Shown here: positions 1 through 10,500 of the stretch, one piece after another
How the letters are laid out: every line of letters begins with the position of its first letter
Position numbering within the stretch: the first letter of the stretch is position 1
Origin: Symbiodinium sp. CCMP2592
Lineage: Eukaryota; Sar; Dinophyceae; Suessiales; Symbiodiniaceae
Direction of reading: 5' to 3'
NCBI GenBank assembly: GCA_905221615.1
Contig: CAJNDT010006155.1
Location: 248,001-312,000 of the forward strand
DNA length: 64,000 nucleotides
Made by a program: the position numbers and the translations under genes
Notes under the pieces: model-generated
Databases searched by the model: none
The model's input: only the letters and a program-made list of their open reading frames with translations
What the model was told of the DNA's origin: nothing

Positions 1-900
1 CAAAGCGCCGGTCGCCGGATTTCTTTGCTAAGGCTTCCACCGTCTGATCGTTCAAGCCCAGATTGAGCACGGTATCCATCATTCCTGCCACGGGGCTGGC
101 CAGGTGGCGAGCACAAGCATCAGCACGGAAGTGAAGAGACTTGCGTGGCACGTCGTACCATGCAGCTTCCACAGGCGTTCTTGCACAGAGATGCACCGAG
201 ACATGTGTCAAGCGACTGAGGGTTTGCAGACACCGGTCCTGGCATGGATGCACGCGCCCCGGAGCGAACTGAGACCAGAAGCGGGTTGACGGAGTCGCCA
301 AAAACACGGGCGGTGCGCTTCTGGACCAAAGGTAGTGCCTCCTCGACCTTTCACGTGGCGAATGGAATCTATTCCGACCGTGGATTATGGGCAAGTCGGC
401 ACGTCCAACAGGTGCGACTCAGCCTCCCGTTCCCAGCCTCGCGCCTGCTTGTTGAGCTCCTTGGGATAGTTGCAATCGTTCTGATAGAAGTGCGTGCAGA
501 CCTCCGTCGTCAGTGTGAACCCGGGTGGCACGGGCAGCCCGATGGAGGCCATTTCCTCAGACGCACATCCAAGCATAAGCATGAAGGCTCCAAGCCAAGA
601 CCCCACAAGCCTATCTGCAAATACGACGTGAAAGCCTCAGCCCTGAAGTTCTATGGCACTGCCGAAATTCCGCAAGGTTGGCACCCTTGCCGCCCAGGAG
701 ATTCTTCATCTCGGCCCGGCCGTCGGCCTGGAGCTCCAGTAGAACTGTCTGGAAGGTGACACGGCTAGAATCTTCGCACTGTGATGTCTCAGCATGATCT
801 TATGATCTCTACTGGTGCAGTGGTTCCGTATCAACTGTCGTGCAAGCAGTCAAGCGTGCAGCTCCTCGCCATCGCCGAAGTTGTACACCCAGGTTGCCAT
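1..900 (-). CDS. ppdK: Pyruvate, phosphate dikinase copy A, N-terminal exons only (cut by window edge)
   Basis: This is the 5' part of a PPDK gene whose remainder lies beyond position 1. The start ATG is the complement of 900-898, giving [11 protein letters not shown]. Five exons can be followed by comparison with copy B: the start exon, the [13 protein letters not shown] exon, the [15 protein letters not shown] exon, the exon with the [11 protein letters not shown] stretch, and the [13 protein letters not shown] exon, which runs off the left edge. These belong to the nucleotide-binding (ATP-grasp) half of the enzyme. Compared with copies B and C it has A-to-P and G-to-A changes in the fourth exon (EALPL for EALAL, RTAR for RTGR). 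The third intron begins with GC as in copy B. No transit peptide precedes the conserved start, so a cytosolic enzyme is inferred. The family call is firm; the gene's intactness cannot be judged. Confidence 0.9.
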
Positions 901-1753
901 GTCTGATGAGAAACCGTCTGAACCCTGATCACTCAGATGCTTTGAAACTCAAATGCTGCGAAGGCATCGTTCGTGCAGATGTTTTGCGTTCTCCAGCTGG
1001 CGCGGCACAGCTTAGACATTCTACTCGAAGGCTGGCGGAGCGGAAAGTCGGCTGACACAACTCCCTTACCCCCTTACGTTCCCGCGGCCCAGCTGACCAA
1101 GTTCTTCATAGAATGCCAATGTACTGAACTCTGAGGGTAGGAGGCTCCATCATGACCCACATTGGAGCACCAGGAACTCTACAACACGACTCACGCCTGC
1201 GCTCGATTGCTTAGCCGGCTGTCCCAGTCGAACTCAGGCCAAAGCAGATTCGCTGCCCCAGCACCTGGGCCGGCTTCGAAGGTTTAGGATCTCTGAATTC
1301 GGGATGTTCTTCGCGAAGAGGCCAGGAGACTGCACACCTAGAACAGGACTTTGTTCGCGGCGGCAGTCGGTGCTACATGCAGAAGCACTGTACAAATTGC
1401 AGCGACCATTCAAACGGTGCGATTACACTTGATTAAACAACAAACGCGTGGCACATAGCCTTCCAGCGTTGGAATTCCTCGCGGCCACGCTCAAGCTGTC
1501 CCTGAAACATTTAACGGATCTTAAAGCTGATGCCAAAATCAAAATCGCGAGCATTCTGGCGCAAGCAAGGCTGGCTAAACCACTGAGCCTTTGACACCCG
1601 TTCGACTCGAGCTTGTTCAAGTGTCTGAGATTTTGTAAGATCAAGCAAGCCTTGCCTCCACGCCGCCCACCAAAACGTGCACAGCATCTGACAATCATTC
1701 GACAAGCGTTTCCTCGTCGCTGCTCCACAACTGCCCTAAGTAAGGCAAACGAC
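901..1753. other. Intergenic spacer between PPDK copies A and B
   Basis: About 850 bp separate the start of copy A from the stop of copy B. No coding potential recognised; short reading frames here do not match PPDK or any known family. It presumably holds the 3' end of copy B and the trans-splice acceptor region of copy A. It lacks a 23-nt segment that is present in the B-C spacer. Confidence 0.6.
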
Positions 1754-4700
1754 TCACCACGGCCCGAAGTGTTGTACCCGGGGCTTGGTGGCCTTCGTGG
1801 AGCTCTGCTTGGCTTTCTGGCCCTTGATCTTCAAGGCAGACTGAGCGGCGGCCAGCCTGGCGACTGGCACGCGGAAAGGCGAGCAGCTCACATAATCCAG
1901 GCCGATGCGCTCGCAGACCTCGATGGAGGCAGGGTCGCCGCCATGCTCGCCGCAGATGCCCATCTTCATGTGGGGCCTGGTGCTGCGACCATGCTCCACT
2001 GCCATGGTGATCAGCTCGCCGACGCCGTCGGGATCGAGGGACACGAAGGGATCTGTCTCCACGATTCCCTTAGCTTTGTACTCCGGCAAGAAGGATCCAG
2101 CATCATCACGGCTCAAGCCGTAGGTGGTCTGTGTAAGGTCATTGGTGCCAAAGCTGAAGAACTCCGCCATTTCTGCCAACTTTCCAGCCTGCAAGGCTGC
2201 ACGAGGAAGCTCAATCATGGTGCCCACCTTGTAGCTGAATGTGATTCCCTGCTCCTTCTTCACTTCATCTGCAGTCTTCTCAATGACCCCCTTCAGCAGC
2301 TTCAGCTCTTCGGTGGTGGCCACAAGTGGCACCATGACCTCTGCCACTGGCAGCTTCTTGGAGCTTCGGCCGACCTCGGCTGCGGCTTCGAAGATGGCTC
2401 GCGCTTGCATCTCGCAGATCTCCGGATAGGTGATGGCCAGTCGGCAGCCGCGATGGCCCAGCATGGGGTTGGCTTCCTGCAGCTCTGCGGCACGCCTGCG
2501 CACCCGCTCCAGGGGAACGCCTGCAGCTTTCGCCACCAGTGCCATCTCGGCCTTGGAAAAATTAAAACTAACGCGAAAGACAAGCTCCTGCCTCCTGCTT
2601 CTCTGATCCAATGCAAGCACCCGCAAATGAAACCCAAGTCTCAGAATGATTCTCTTCCAAAGCCGCGTCAAGCCGAGAAGCGGGATGAACTCGTGCAACG
2701 GAGGATCCAGCAAGCGCACCGTGACCGGCATTCCATCCATGATCTTGAACAACTCAGTGATGTCTTCCCGCTGCATGACCAAGAGCTTCTCCAGCGCCTG
2801 TCGCCGATCGCTCTCATCTGTGGCCAAGATCATCTGCCTCATGGCCACAATGCGCTGTCCTTCGAAGAACATGTGCTCCGTCCTCACAAGACCGATGCCC
2901 TCCGCGCCGAACTCCTTGGCTTGTCGAGCGTCGGCCGGAGTCTCCGCATTTGCCCAAACCTTAAACATGCATGGCGCAGACGCCTCCACTCAGATGCTGT
3001 AGGCCTGTAAGACTGATGCCTAGCTCCTAGCTCAGCTCGCTGCCTTCATGTCCCGGAACTCATCCGCCCACTCCATGATGGTCCCGAAGGATCCAGACAG
3101 CTGTGGAGGCACCGTGGGAACTTCGCCAACAATGACCTCTCCTGTGCTTCCATCGATGGTGAGGATTTGGCCCTCTGAAACCGTCACGGCACCAACGGTG
3201 AGCTTCGCTGCGGCAATGTCTACGGTTATGGCGCCTGCACCCGCCACGCATGGTCGGCCCATCCCGCGGGCGACCACGGCGGCATGGCTTGTCATGCCGC
3301 CTGCCAGGGCAGCCAAGCTACATCAAATCCTCTTCGCACAGCAAGAAAGACAGTGTGTAAATCCTGCTCGCAAAGGACCTGCCTCGGGTGGTCAGGACTC
3401 CCTCCGCTGCGTGCAAGCCGTGAATGTCGTCCGGGCTGGTCTCGATGCGAACAAGGATGACCTTCTCGCCATCCTTGCATCGTCGCACCGCTTCGTCAGC
3501 AGAGAAGACAACCTGAGAAAACCAGGCAAAGCACATCGGTAAACAAAGGACGTGGATCAATACGTCGCTACAGTTTTCGCGATGGTCGTCCTTGCAGAGG
3601 TGAAATCGAAACCTTCTCAAGCAAGGCAACCTTGCCGCCAGCAGCACCGGGAGAGGCAGGAAGGCCCTTGGCGATCACCTCCTTCTTGGCCTTCGGGTCC
3701 AGCGTGGGGTGAAGCAGCTGATCCACCAAATCCGGCTTCAAGCTCAGGATAGCTTGTGACTTGGAGATCAAGCCCTCCTGGGCCATGTCAACGGCAATCT
3801 TCAGCGCAGCTGGAGCCGTGCGCTTTCCGTTGCGCGTCTGCAGCATGTAGAGTTTACCTTGTTGTATCGTGAACTCGATGTCCTGCATATCCTGCGAAAA
3901 AACGTGAGATAAACAACGTCTTGGACTATGCAGGCTTGGGAGGAGCAGGAGGAGGAGGAGGAGGAGGAGGAGGAGGAGGAGGAGGAGGAGGAGGAGGGCT
4001 TCGGGTGGTTTGCAACGGGACGTCCTTGTAGTGGGTCTCCAGCTGGCTCCGCACCGACAGGAGCTCCTTGAAAATCTGCGGCATCACTTCTTCCAAGGAG
4101 GGCAGATCCGAACCATGAGACTTGCGGGCTTTGATCGTCAGCTCTTGCGGTGTGCGGATTCCGGCAACCACATCTTCGCCCTGCGCATTCACCAAGAACT
4201 CACCATAGAATTCGTTGGTTCCGGTGGAGGGGTCACGAGTGAAGGCCACGCCTGCAAGAGGACTCTGATTTCAATTACGCCCCCTCCCCCCTGCCGTTCA
4301 TCCATTGAAGGTCCCCCCGTGACGCATGCAGGATCAATGAAGCAAGAGCTGCACAAGCCGCACTCGAACATCCCCTGCAGTGACGCTGGTGACTGCACAT
4401 TACCCACACAGCCTACTGCTTGCAGGACCCCGCGCCTGTGGCGCAGTCGTTGCCCATGTTGCCGAAGACCATGGCCTGGACGTTCACAGCGGTGCCCCAC
4501 CACTCCGGGATGTCGTGCAGCTGCCTGGCGGCGACGCACCGGTCTTTTCTCACGGCTCTTGAGGATTCTTGGTCTTAACGGTCTTGCGCCGGCCCCATTT
4601 CCTGTGGACAGTCCGAAAAGGACACGTCTTTGGTGGGGCTATCTGTGTTCACGGGATCGTTTAAAAATTACCCAACCATCCGCACTGAACACAAAATCCA

Positions 4701-6663
4701 AAATACAATGGTGAAGTAGCACGATTTCTGCACACAAGCAAACCTCGTGTAGCCTACATATCTGTGGTTCTGAACCGGGCAGTCATTTCTGAGCATGACT
4801 TGTACTACCCTTCCATGGCAGACCATGTATATAATCTGGGCAACGGCAATATCTAATACCGAATGCCTTCAAAGGGACCTATCTTCTGCCTACAGGAATC
4901 AAGGGCATTGATGCACGCCTGTGTGTCTTGGCTCGCTGGTTCATCGAGGAGTTGAAGACCTTGCAGTTTCGAGTGCTGCGTGGAAGGAGTGAAGACAACA
5001 GAATCCAATCAGAGCCCCTTTTATTTGCAAGACCAGGCACAGCACCAATTGCACCCCACAGCTGGGCTTTCGGATCTTCGGGGAACTCCTCGCCCAGCTC
5101 CAACTGCACCACCGCTTTGTACCTTGTTTCTTGAGCTTTGGGCGTCAACCTTGCGATTACACTCACGTGCTTGGCGCCTGCCGGTGGCGACGTGCTCAAC
5201 AATCTTCTCAGCGACACACAGACACACACACACACATACACACCATCACAACACCAAAAAAAAGTCCCGTTCAGGTGCGATTTCACCAACTTCTCCAAGT
5301 CATCAGCAAGCAGCTCGCAGTCCTCGACGGAAGACTTGCAATGTGAGACGCGGGGAGGGTGCAACGGTGCAGGCGACCGCATAATTGCACCATGTATGAG
5401 GATTGCAATGCTGGCTTGGCTGCATCCGGGTCTAAACCCGAAAACACACCGATGGCGCAGTCCTGCTTTACACCGCACTTCTCCTTCGCACGCTCCAGGT
5501 GCTTCTCAAAGTGGTTGATCTCGATGCCCAAGACCACGTCTGAGTACATCTGCACGAAGCGCCTGTAGCCTCCGAGGTTCTGCAGAGAACTTGGACCAAA
5601 AATCGGTATATGTAGATATACATATATATGTATATATCTATATATTATATATATATATGTACACACACCGACACAGCTCTTACGGTTCGGAGAGTTGATG
5701 GGTTGGCCCCGACTCGAAAAACGAACGGGGTACTCAGACAAATGCTCAGGAGCTGTCGAAGGCAAAGCGCCGGTCGCAGGATTTCTTTGCTAAGGCTTCC
5801 ACCGTCTGATCGTTCAAGCCCAGATTGAGCACGGTATCCATCATTCCTGCCACGGGGCTGGCCAGGTGGCGAGCACAAGCATCAGCACGGAAGTGAAGAG
5901 ACTTGCGTGGCACGTCGTACCATGCAGCTTCCACAGGCGTTCTTGCACAGAGATGCACCGAGACATGTGTCAAGCGACTGAGGGTTTGCAGACACCGGTC
6001 CTGGCATGGATGCACGCGCCCCGGAGCGAACTGAGACCAGAAGCGGGTTGACGGAGTCGCCAAAAACACGGCCGGTGCGCTTCTGGACCAAAGCCAGTGC
6101 CTCCTCGACCTTTCACGTGGCGAATGGAATCTATTCCGACCGTGGATTATGGGTAAGTCGGCACGTCCAACAGGTGCGACTCAGCCTCCCGTTCCCAGCC
6201 TCGCGCCTGCTTGTTGAGCTCCTTGGGATAGTTGCAATCGTTCTGATAGAAGTGCGTGCAGACCTCCGTCGTCAGTGTGAACCCGGGTGGCACGGGCAGC
6301 CCGATGGAGGCCATTTCCTCAGACGCACATCCAAGCATAAGCATGAAGGCTCCAAGCCAAGACCCCACAAGCCTATCTGCAAATACGACGTGAGAGCCAC
6401 AGCCCTGAAGTTCTATGGCACTGCCGAAATTCCGCAAGGTTGGCACCCTTGCCGCCCAGGAGATTCTTCATCTCGGCCCGGCCGTCGGCCTGGAGCTCCA
6501 GTAGAACTGTCTGGAAGGTGACACGGCTAGAATCATGCGCACTGTGATGTCTCAGCATGATCTTATGATCTCTACTGGTGCAGTGGTTCCGCATCAACTG
6601 TCGTGCAAGCAGTCAAGCGTGCAGCTCCTCGCCATCGCCGAAGTTGTACACCCAGGTTGCCAT
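1754..6663 (-). CDS. ppdK: Pyruvate, phosphate dikinase copy B (full span, 16 exons, disrupted at exon 16)
   Basis: PPDK converts pyruvate, ATP and phosphate to PEP, AMP and pyrophosphate. Domains follow the family order: ATP-grasp half ([30 protein letters not shown]), the swivelling phosphohistidine domain with [15 protein letters not shown] carrying the catalytic His and the neighbouring Thr, and the C-terminal PEP/pyruvate barrel with [46 protein letters not shown] and [10 protein letters not shown] holding the catalytic Cys. About 910 residues, the usual length. The start at 6663 is chosen because [11 protein letters not shown] aligns with the family N terminus and an in-frame stop lies upstream. 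Compared with copy C, 10 nt are missing at the start of exon 16, which breaks the spliced frame but opens a continuous frame through intron 15. It also has W-to-S, Y-to-H and R-to-W changes at conserved sites. It may be a decaying or specialised copy, or contain assembly errors. Confidence 0.9.
3939..4001. repeat. GGA trinucleotide microsatellite in intron 11 of PPDK copy B
   Basis: A run of GGA units lies immediately downstream of the exon 11 donor; read on the coding strand it is a CCT pyrimidine run that would encode polyproline if retained. Copy C has a shorter run at the same site. Confidence 0.9.
5214..5245. repeat. CA dinucleotide run in intron 7 of PPDK copy B
   Basis: Short (CA)n/(GACA)n stretch; copy C has a contracted form at about 11005-11030. 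Confidence 0.8.
5604..5682. repeat. TA-rich microsatellite in intron 5 of PPDK copy B
   Basis: Imperfect TA/CATA repeat followed by CACACCGACAC. The copy C counterpart at about 11390-11445 is shorter and differs in phase. Confidence 0.85.
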
Positions 6664-6680
6664 GTCTGATGAGAAACCGT
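6661..6680 (-). promoter_or_regulatory. Candidate spliced-leader acceptor of PPDK copy B
   Basis: On the minus strand a short pyrimidine-rich run ends in CAG two bases before the start ATG (TTTCTCATCAG-AC-ATG). Dinoflagellate mRNAs receive a 22-nt spliced leader at an AG upstream of the start. Copy A has the identical arrangement at 898-917. An upstream cis-intron could look the same. Confidence 0.3.
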
Positions 6681-7539
6681 CTGAACCCTGATCACTCAGA
6701 TGCTCTGAAACTCAAATGCTGCGAAGGCATCGTTCGTGCAGATGTTTTGCGTTCTCCAGCTGGCGCAGCACAGCTTAGACATTCTACTCGAAGGCTGACG
6801 GAGCGGAAAGTCGGCTGACACAACTCCCTTACCCCCTTACGTTCCCGCGGCCCAGCTGACCAAGTTCTTCATAGAATGCCAATGTACTGAACTCTGAGGG
6901 TAGGAGGCTCCATCATGACCCACATTGGAGCACCAGGAACTCTACAACACGACTCACGCCTGCGCTCGATTGCACAACCAACACCGCTGACGCAGCTTAG
7001 CCGGCTGTCCCAGTCGAACTCAGGCCAAAGCAGATTCGCTGCCCCAGCACCTGGGCCGGCTTCGAAGGTTTAGGATCTCTGAATTCGGGATGTTCTTCGC
7101 GAAGAGGCCAGGAGACTGCACACCTAGAACAGGACTTTGTTCGCGGCGGCAGTCGGTGCTACATGCAGAAGCACTGTACAAATTGCAGCGACCATTCAAA
7201 CGGTGCGATTACACTTGATTAAACAACAAACGCGTGGCACATAGCCTTCCAGCGTTGGAATTCCTCGCGGCCACGCTCAGGCTGTCCCTGAAACATTTAA
7301 AGGATCTTAAAGCTGATGCCAAAATCAAAATCGCGAGCATTCTGGCGCAAGCAAGGCTGGCTAAACCACTGAGCCTTTGACACCCGTTCGACTCGAGCTT
7401 GTTCACGTGTCTGAGATTTTGTAAGATCAAGCAAGCCTTGCCTCCACGCCGCCCACCAAAACGTGCAGTGCATCTGACAATCATTCGACAAGCGTTTCCT
7501 CGTCGCTGCTCCACAACTGCCCTAAGTAAGGCAAACGAC
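6664..7539. other. Intergenic spacer between PPDK copies B and C
   Basis: About 880 bp, highly similar to the A-B spacer but with a 23-nt insertion around 6974-6996. No TATA box or polyadenylation signal stands out, which is usual for dinoflagellates. No gene seen. Confidence 0.6.
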
Positions 7540-10500
7540 TCACCACGGCCCGAAGTGTTGTACCCGGGGCTTGGTGGCCTTCGTGGAGCTCTGCTTGGCT
7601 TTCTGGCCCTTGATCTTCAAGACAGACTGAGCGGCGGCCAGCCTGGCGACTGGCACGCGGAAAGGCGAGCAGCTCACATAATCCAGGCCGATGCGCTCGC
7701 AGACCTCGATGGAGGCAGGGTCGCCGCCATGCTCGCCGCAGATGCCCATCTTCATGTGGGGCCTGGTGCTGCGACCACGCTCCACTGCCATGGTGATCAG
7801 CTCGCCGACGCCGTCGGGATCAAGGGACACGAAGGGATCCGTCTCCACGATTCCCTTAGCTTTGTACTCCGGCAAGAAGGATCCAGCATCATCACGGCTC
7901 AAGCCGTAGGTGGTCTGTGTGAGGTCATTGGTGCCAAAGCTGAAGAACTCCGCCATTTCTGCCAGCTTTCCAGCCTGCAAGGCTGCACGAGGAAGCTCAA
8001 TCATGGTGCCCACCTTGTAGCTGAAGGTGATCCCCTGCTCCTTCTTCACTTCATCTGCAGTCTTCTCAATGACCCCCTTCAGCAGCTTCAGCTCTTCGGT
8101 GGTGGCCACAAGTGGCACCATGACCTCTGCCACTGGCAGCTTCTTGGAGCTTCGGCCGACCTCGGCTGCGGCTTCGAAGATGGCTCGCGCTTGCATCTCG
8201 CAGATCTCCGGATAGGTGATGGCCAGTCGGCAGCCGCGATGGCCCAGCATGGGGTTGGCTTCCTGAAGCTCCGCAGCACGCCTGCGCACCCGCTCCAGGG
8301 GAACGCCTGCAGCTTTCGCCACCAGTGCCATCTCGGCTTCCGTGTGCCTTGGAAAAACTAAAACTAGCGCGAAAGACAAGCTCCTGCCTCCTGCTTCTCT
8401 GATCCAATGCAAGTACCCGCAAATGAAACCCAAGTCTCAGAATGATTCTCTTCCAAAGCCGCGTCAAGCCGAGAAGCGGGATGAACTCGTGCAACGGAGG
8501 ATCCAGCAAGCGCACCGTGACCGGCATTCCATCCATGATCTTGAACAACTCAGTGATGTCTTCCCGCTGCATGACCAAGAGCTTCTCCAGCGCCTGTCGC
8601 CGATCGCTCTCATCTGTGGCCAAGATCATCTGCCTCATGGCCACAATGCGCTGTCCTTCGAAGAACATGTGCTCCGTCCTCACAAGACCGATGCCCTCCG
8701 CGCCGAACTCCTTGGCTTGTCGAGCGTCGGCCGGAGTCTCCGCATTGGCCCGAACCTTAGGCATGCATGGCGCAGACGCCTCCACTCAGATGCTGTAGGC
8801 CTGTAAGACTGATGCCTAGCTCCTAGCTCAGCTCGCTGCCTTCATGTCCCGGAACTCATCCGCCCACTCCATGATGTCCCGAAGGATCCAGACAGCTGTG
8901 GAGGCACCGTGGGAACTTCGCCAACAATGACCTCTCCTGTGCTTCCATCGATGGTGAGGATTTGGCCCTCTGAAACCGTCACGGCACCAACGGTGAGCTT
9001 CGCTGCGGCATAGTCTACGGTTATGGCGCCTGCACCCGCCACACATGGTCGGCCCATCCCGCGGGCGACCACGGCGGCATGGCTTGTCATGCCACCTGCC
9101 AGCGCAGCCAAGCTACATCAAATCCTCTTCGCACAGCAAGAAAGACAGTGTGTAAATCCTGCTCGCAAAGGACCTGCCTCGGGTGGTCAGGACTCCCTCC
9201 GCTGCGTGCAAGCCGTGAATGTCGTCCGGGCTGGTCTCGATGCGAACAAGGATGACCTTCTCGCCATCCTTGCATCGTCGCACCGCTTCGTCAGCAGAGA
9301 AGACAACCTGAGAAAACCAGGCAAAGCACATCGGTAAACAAAGGACGTGGATCAATACGTCGCTACAGTTTTCGCGATGGTCGTACTTGCAGAGGTGGAC
9401 ATCGAAACCTTCTCAAGCAAGGCAACCTTGCCGCCAGCAGCACCGGGAGAGGCAGGAAGGCCCTTGGCGATCACCTCCTTCTTGGCCTTCGGGTCCAGCG
9501 TGGGGTGAAGCAGCTGATCCACCAAATCAGGCTTCAAGCTCAGGATAGCTTGTGACTTGGAGATCAAGCCCTCCTGGGCCATGTCAACGGCAATCTTCAG
9601 CGCAGCTGGAGCCGTGCGCTTTCCGTTGCGCGTCTGCAGCATGTAGAGTTTACCTTGTTGTATCGTGAACTCGATGTCCTGCATATCCTGCGAAAAAACG
9701 TGAGATAAACAACGTCTTGGACTATGCAGGCTTGGGAGGAGCAGGAGGAGGAGGAGGAGGAGGAGGAGGAGGAGGAGGAGGAGGAGGGCTTCGGGTTGTT
9801 TGCAACGGGACGTCCTTGTAGTGGGTCTCCAGCTGGCTCCGCACCGACAGGAGCTCCTTGAAAATCTGCGGCATCACTTCTTCCAAGGAGGGCAGATCCG
9901 AACCATGAGACTTGCGGGCTTTGATCGTCAGCTCTTGCGGTGTGCGGATTCCCACAACCACATCTTCGCCCTGCGCATTCACCAAGAACTCACCATAGAA
10001 TTCGTTGGTTCCGGTGGAGGGGTCACGAGTGAAGGCCACGCCTGCAAGAGGACTCTGATTTCAATTACGCCCCCTCCCCCCCTGCCGTTCATCCATTGAA
10101 GGTCCCCCCGTGACGCATGCAGGATCAATGAAGCAAGAGCTGCACAAGCCGCACTCGAACATCCCCTGCAGTGACGCTGGTGACTGCACATTATCCACAC
10201 AGCCTACTGCTTGCAGGACCCCGCGCCTGTGGCGCAGTCGTTGCCCATGTTGCCGAAGACCATGGCCTGGACGTTCACAGCGGTGCCCCACCACTCCGGG
10301 ATGTCGTGCAGCTGCCTGGCGGCGACGCACCGGTCTTTCCTCACGGCTCTTGAGGATTCTTGGTCTTAACAGTCTTGTGCCGGCCCCATTTCCTGTGGAC
10401 AGTCCGAAAAGGAAACGTCTTTGGTGGGGCTATCTGTGTTCACGGGATCGTGAAAAAATTACCCAACCATCCGCACTGAACACAAAATCCAAAATACAAT

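Larger units (their letters stand above)
1754..6663 (-). other. Exon-intron map of PPDK copy B with splice donor types
   Basis: Exons (high to low coordinate): 6663-6628, 6489-6433, 6317-6207, 6109-6001, 5846-5754, 5569-5463, 5322-5273, 5122-5041, 4959-4919, 4524-4436, 4251-4025, 3891-3631, 3512-3383, 3300-3044, 2959-2682, 2551-1754. Each boundary was set by keeping the family protein alignment continuous and in phase. Donor dinucleotides of introns 1-15: GA, GA, GC, GA, GC, GA, GA, GT, GC, GC, GA, GT, GC, GC, GC. All 15 acceptors are AG followed by G. Because the same short AG-G string often occurs at both ends, some junctions can slide by one or two bases. GC and GA donors and the AG-G acceptor are known features of dinoflagellate introns; the assignment here is inferred from the genomic sequence only. 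Confidence 0.75.

Noticed and set aside
2100-2120. GGCTCAAG within PPDK as a spliced-leader relic
   Set aside because: It lies inside conserved coding sequence (recurs at 7897) and matches only eight bases of the leader.
1613-3010. 465-codon plus-strand open frame, with a similar 320-codon one at 7399-8361
   Set aside because: They lie exactly antisense to PPDK exons 15-16 and end where copies differ by indels; no family resemblance.
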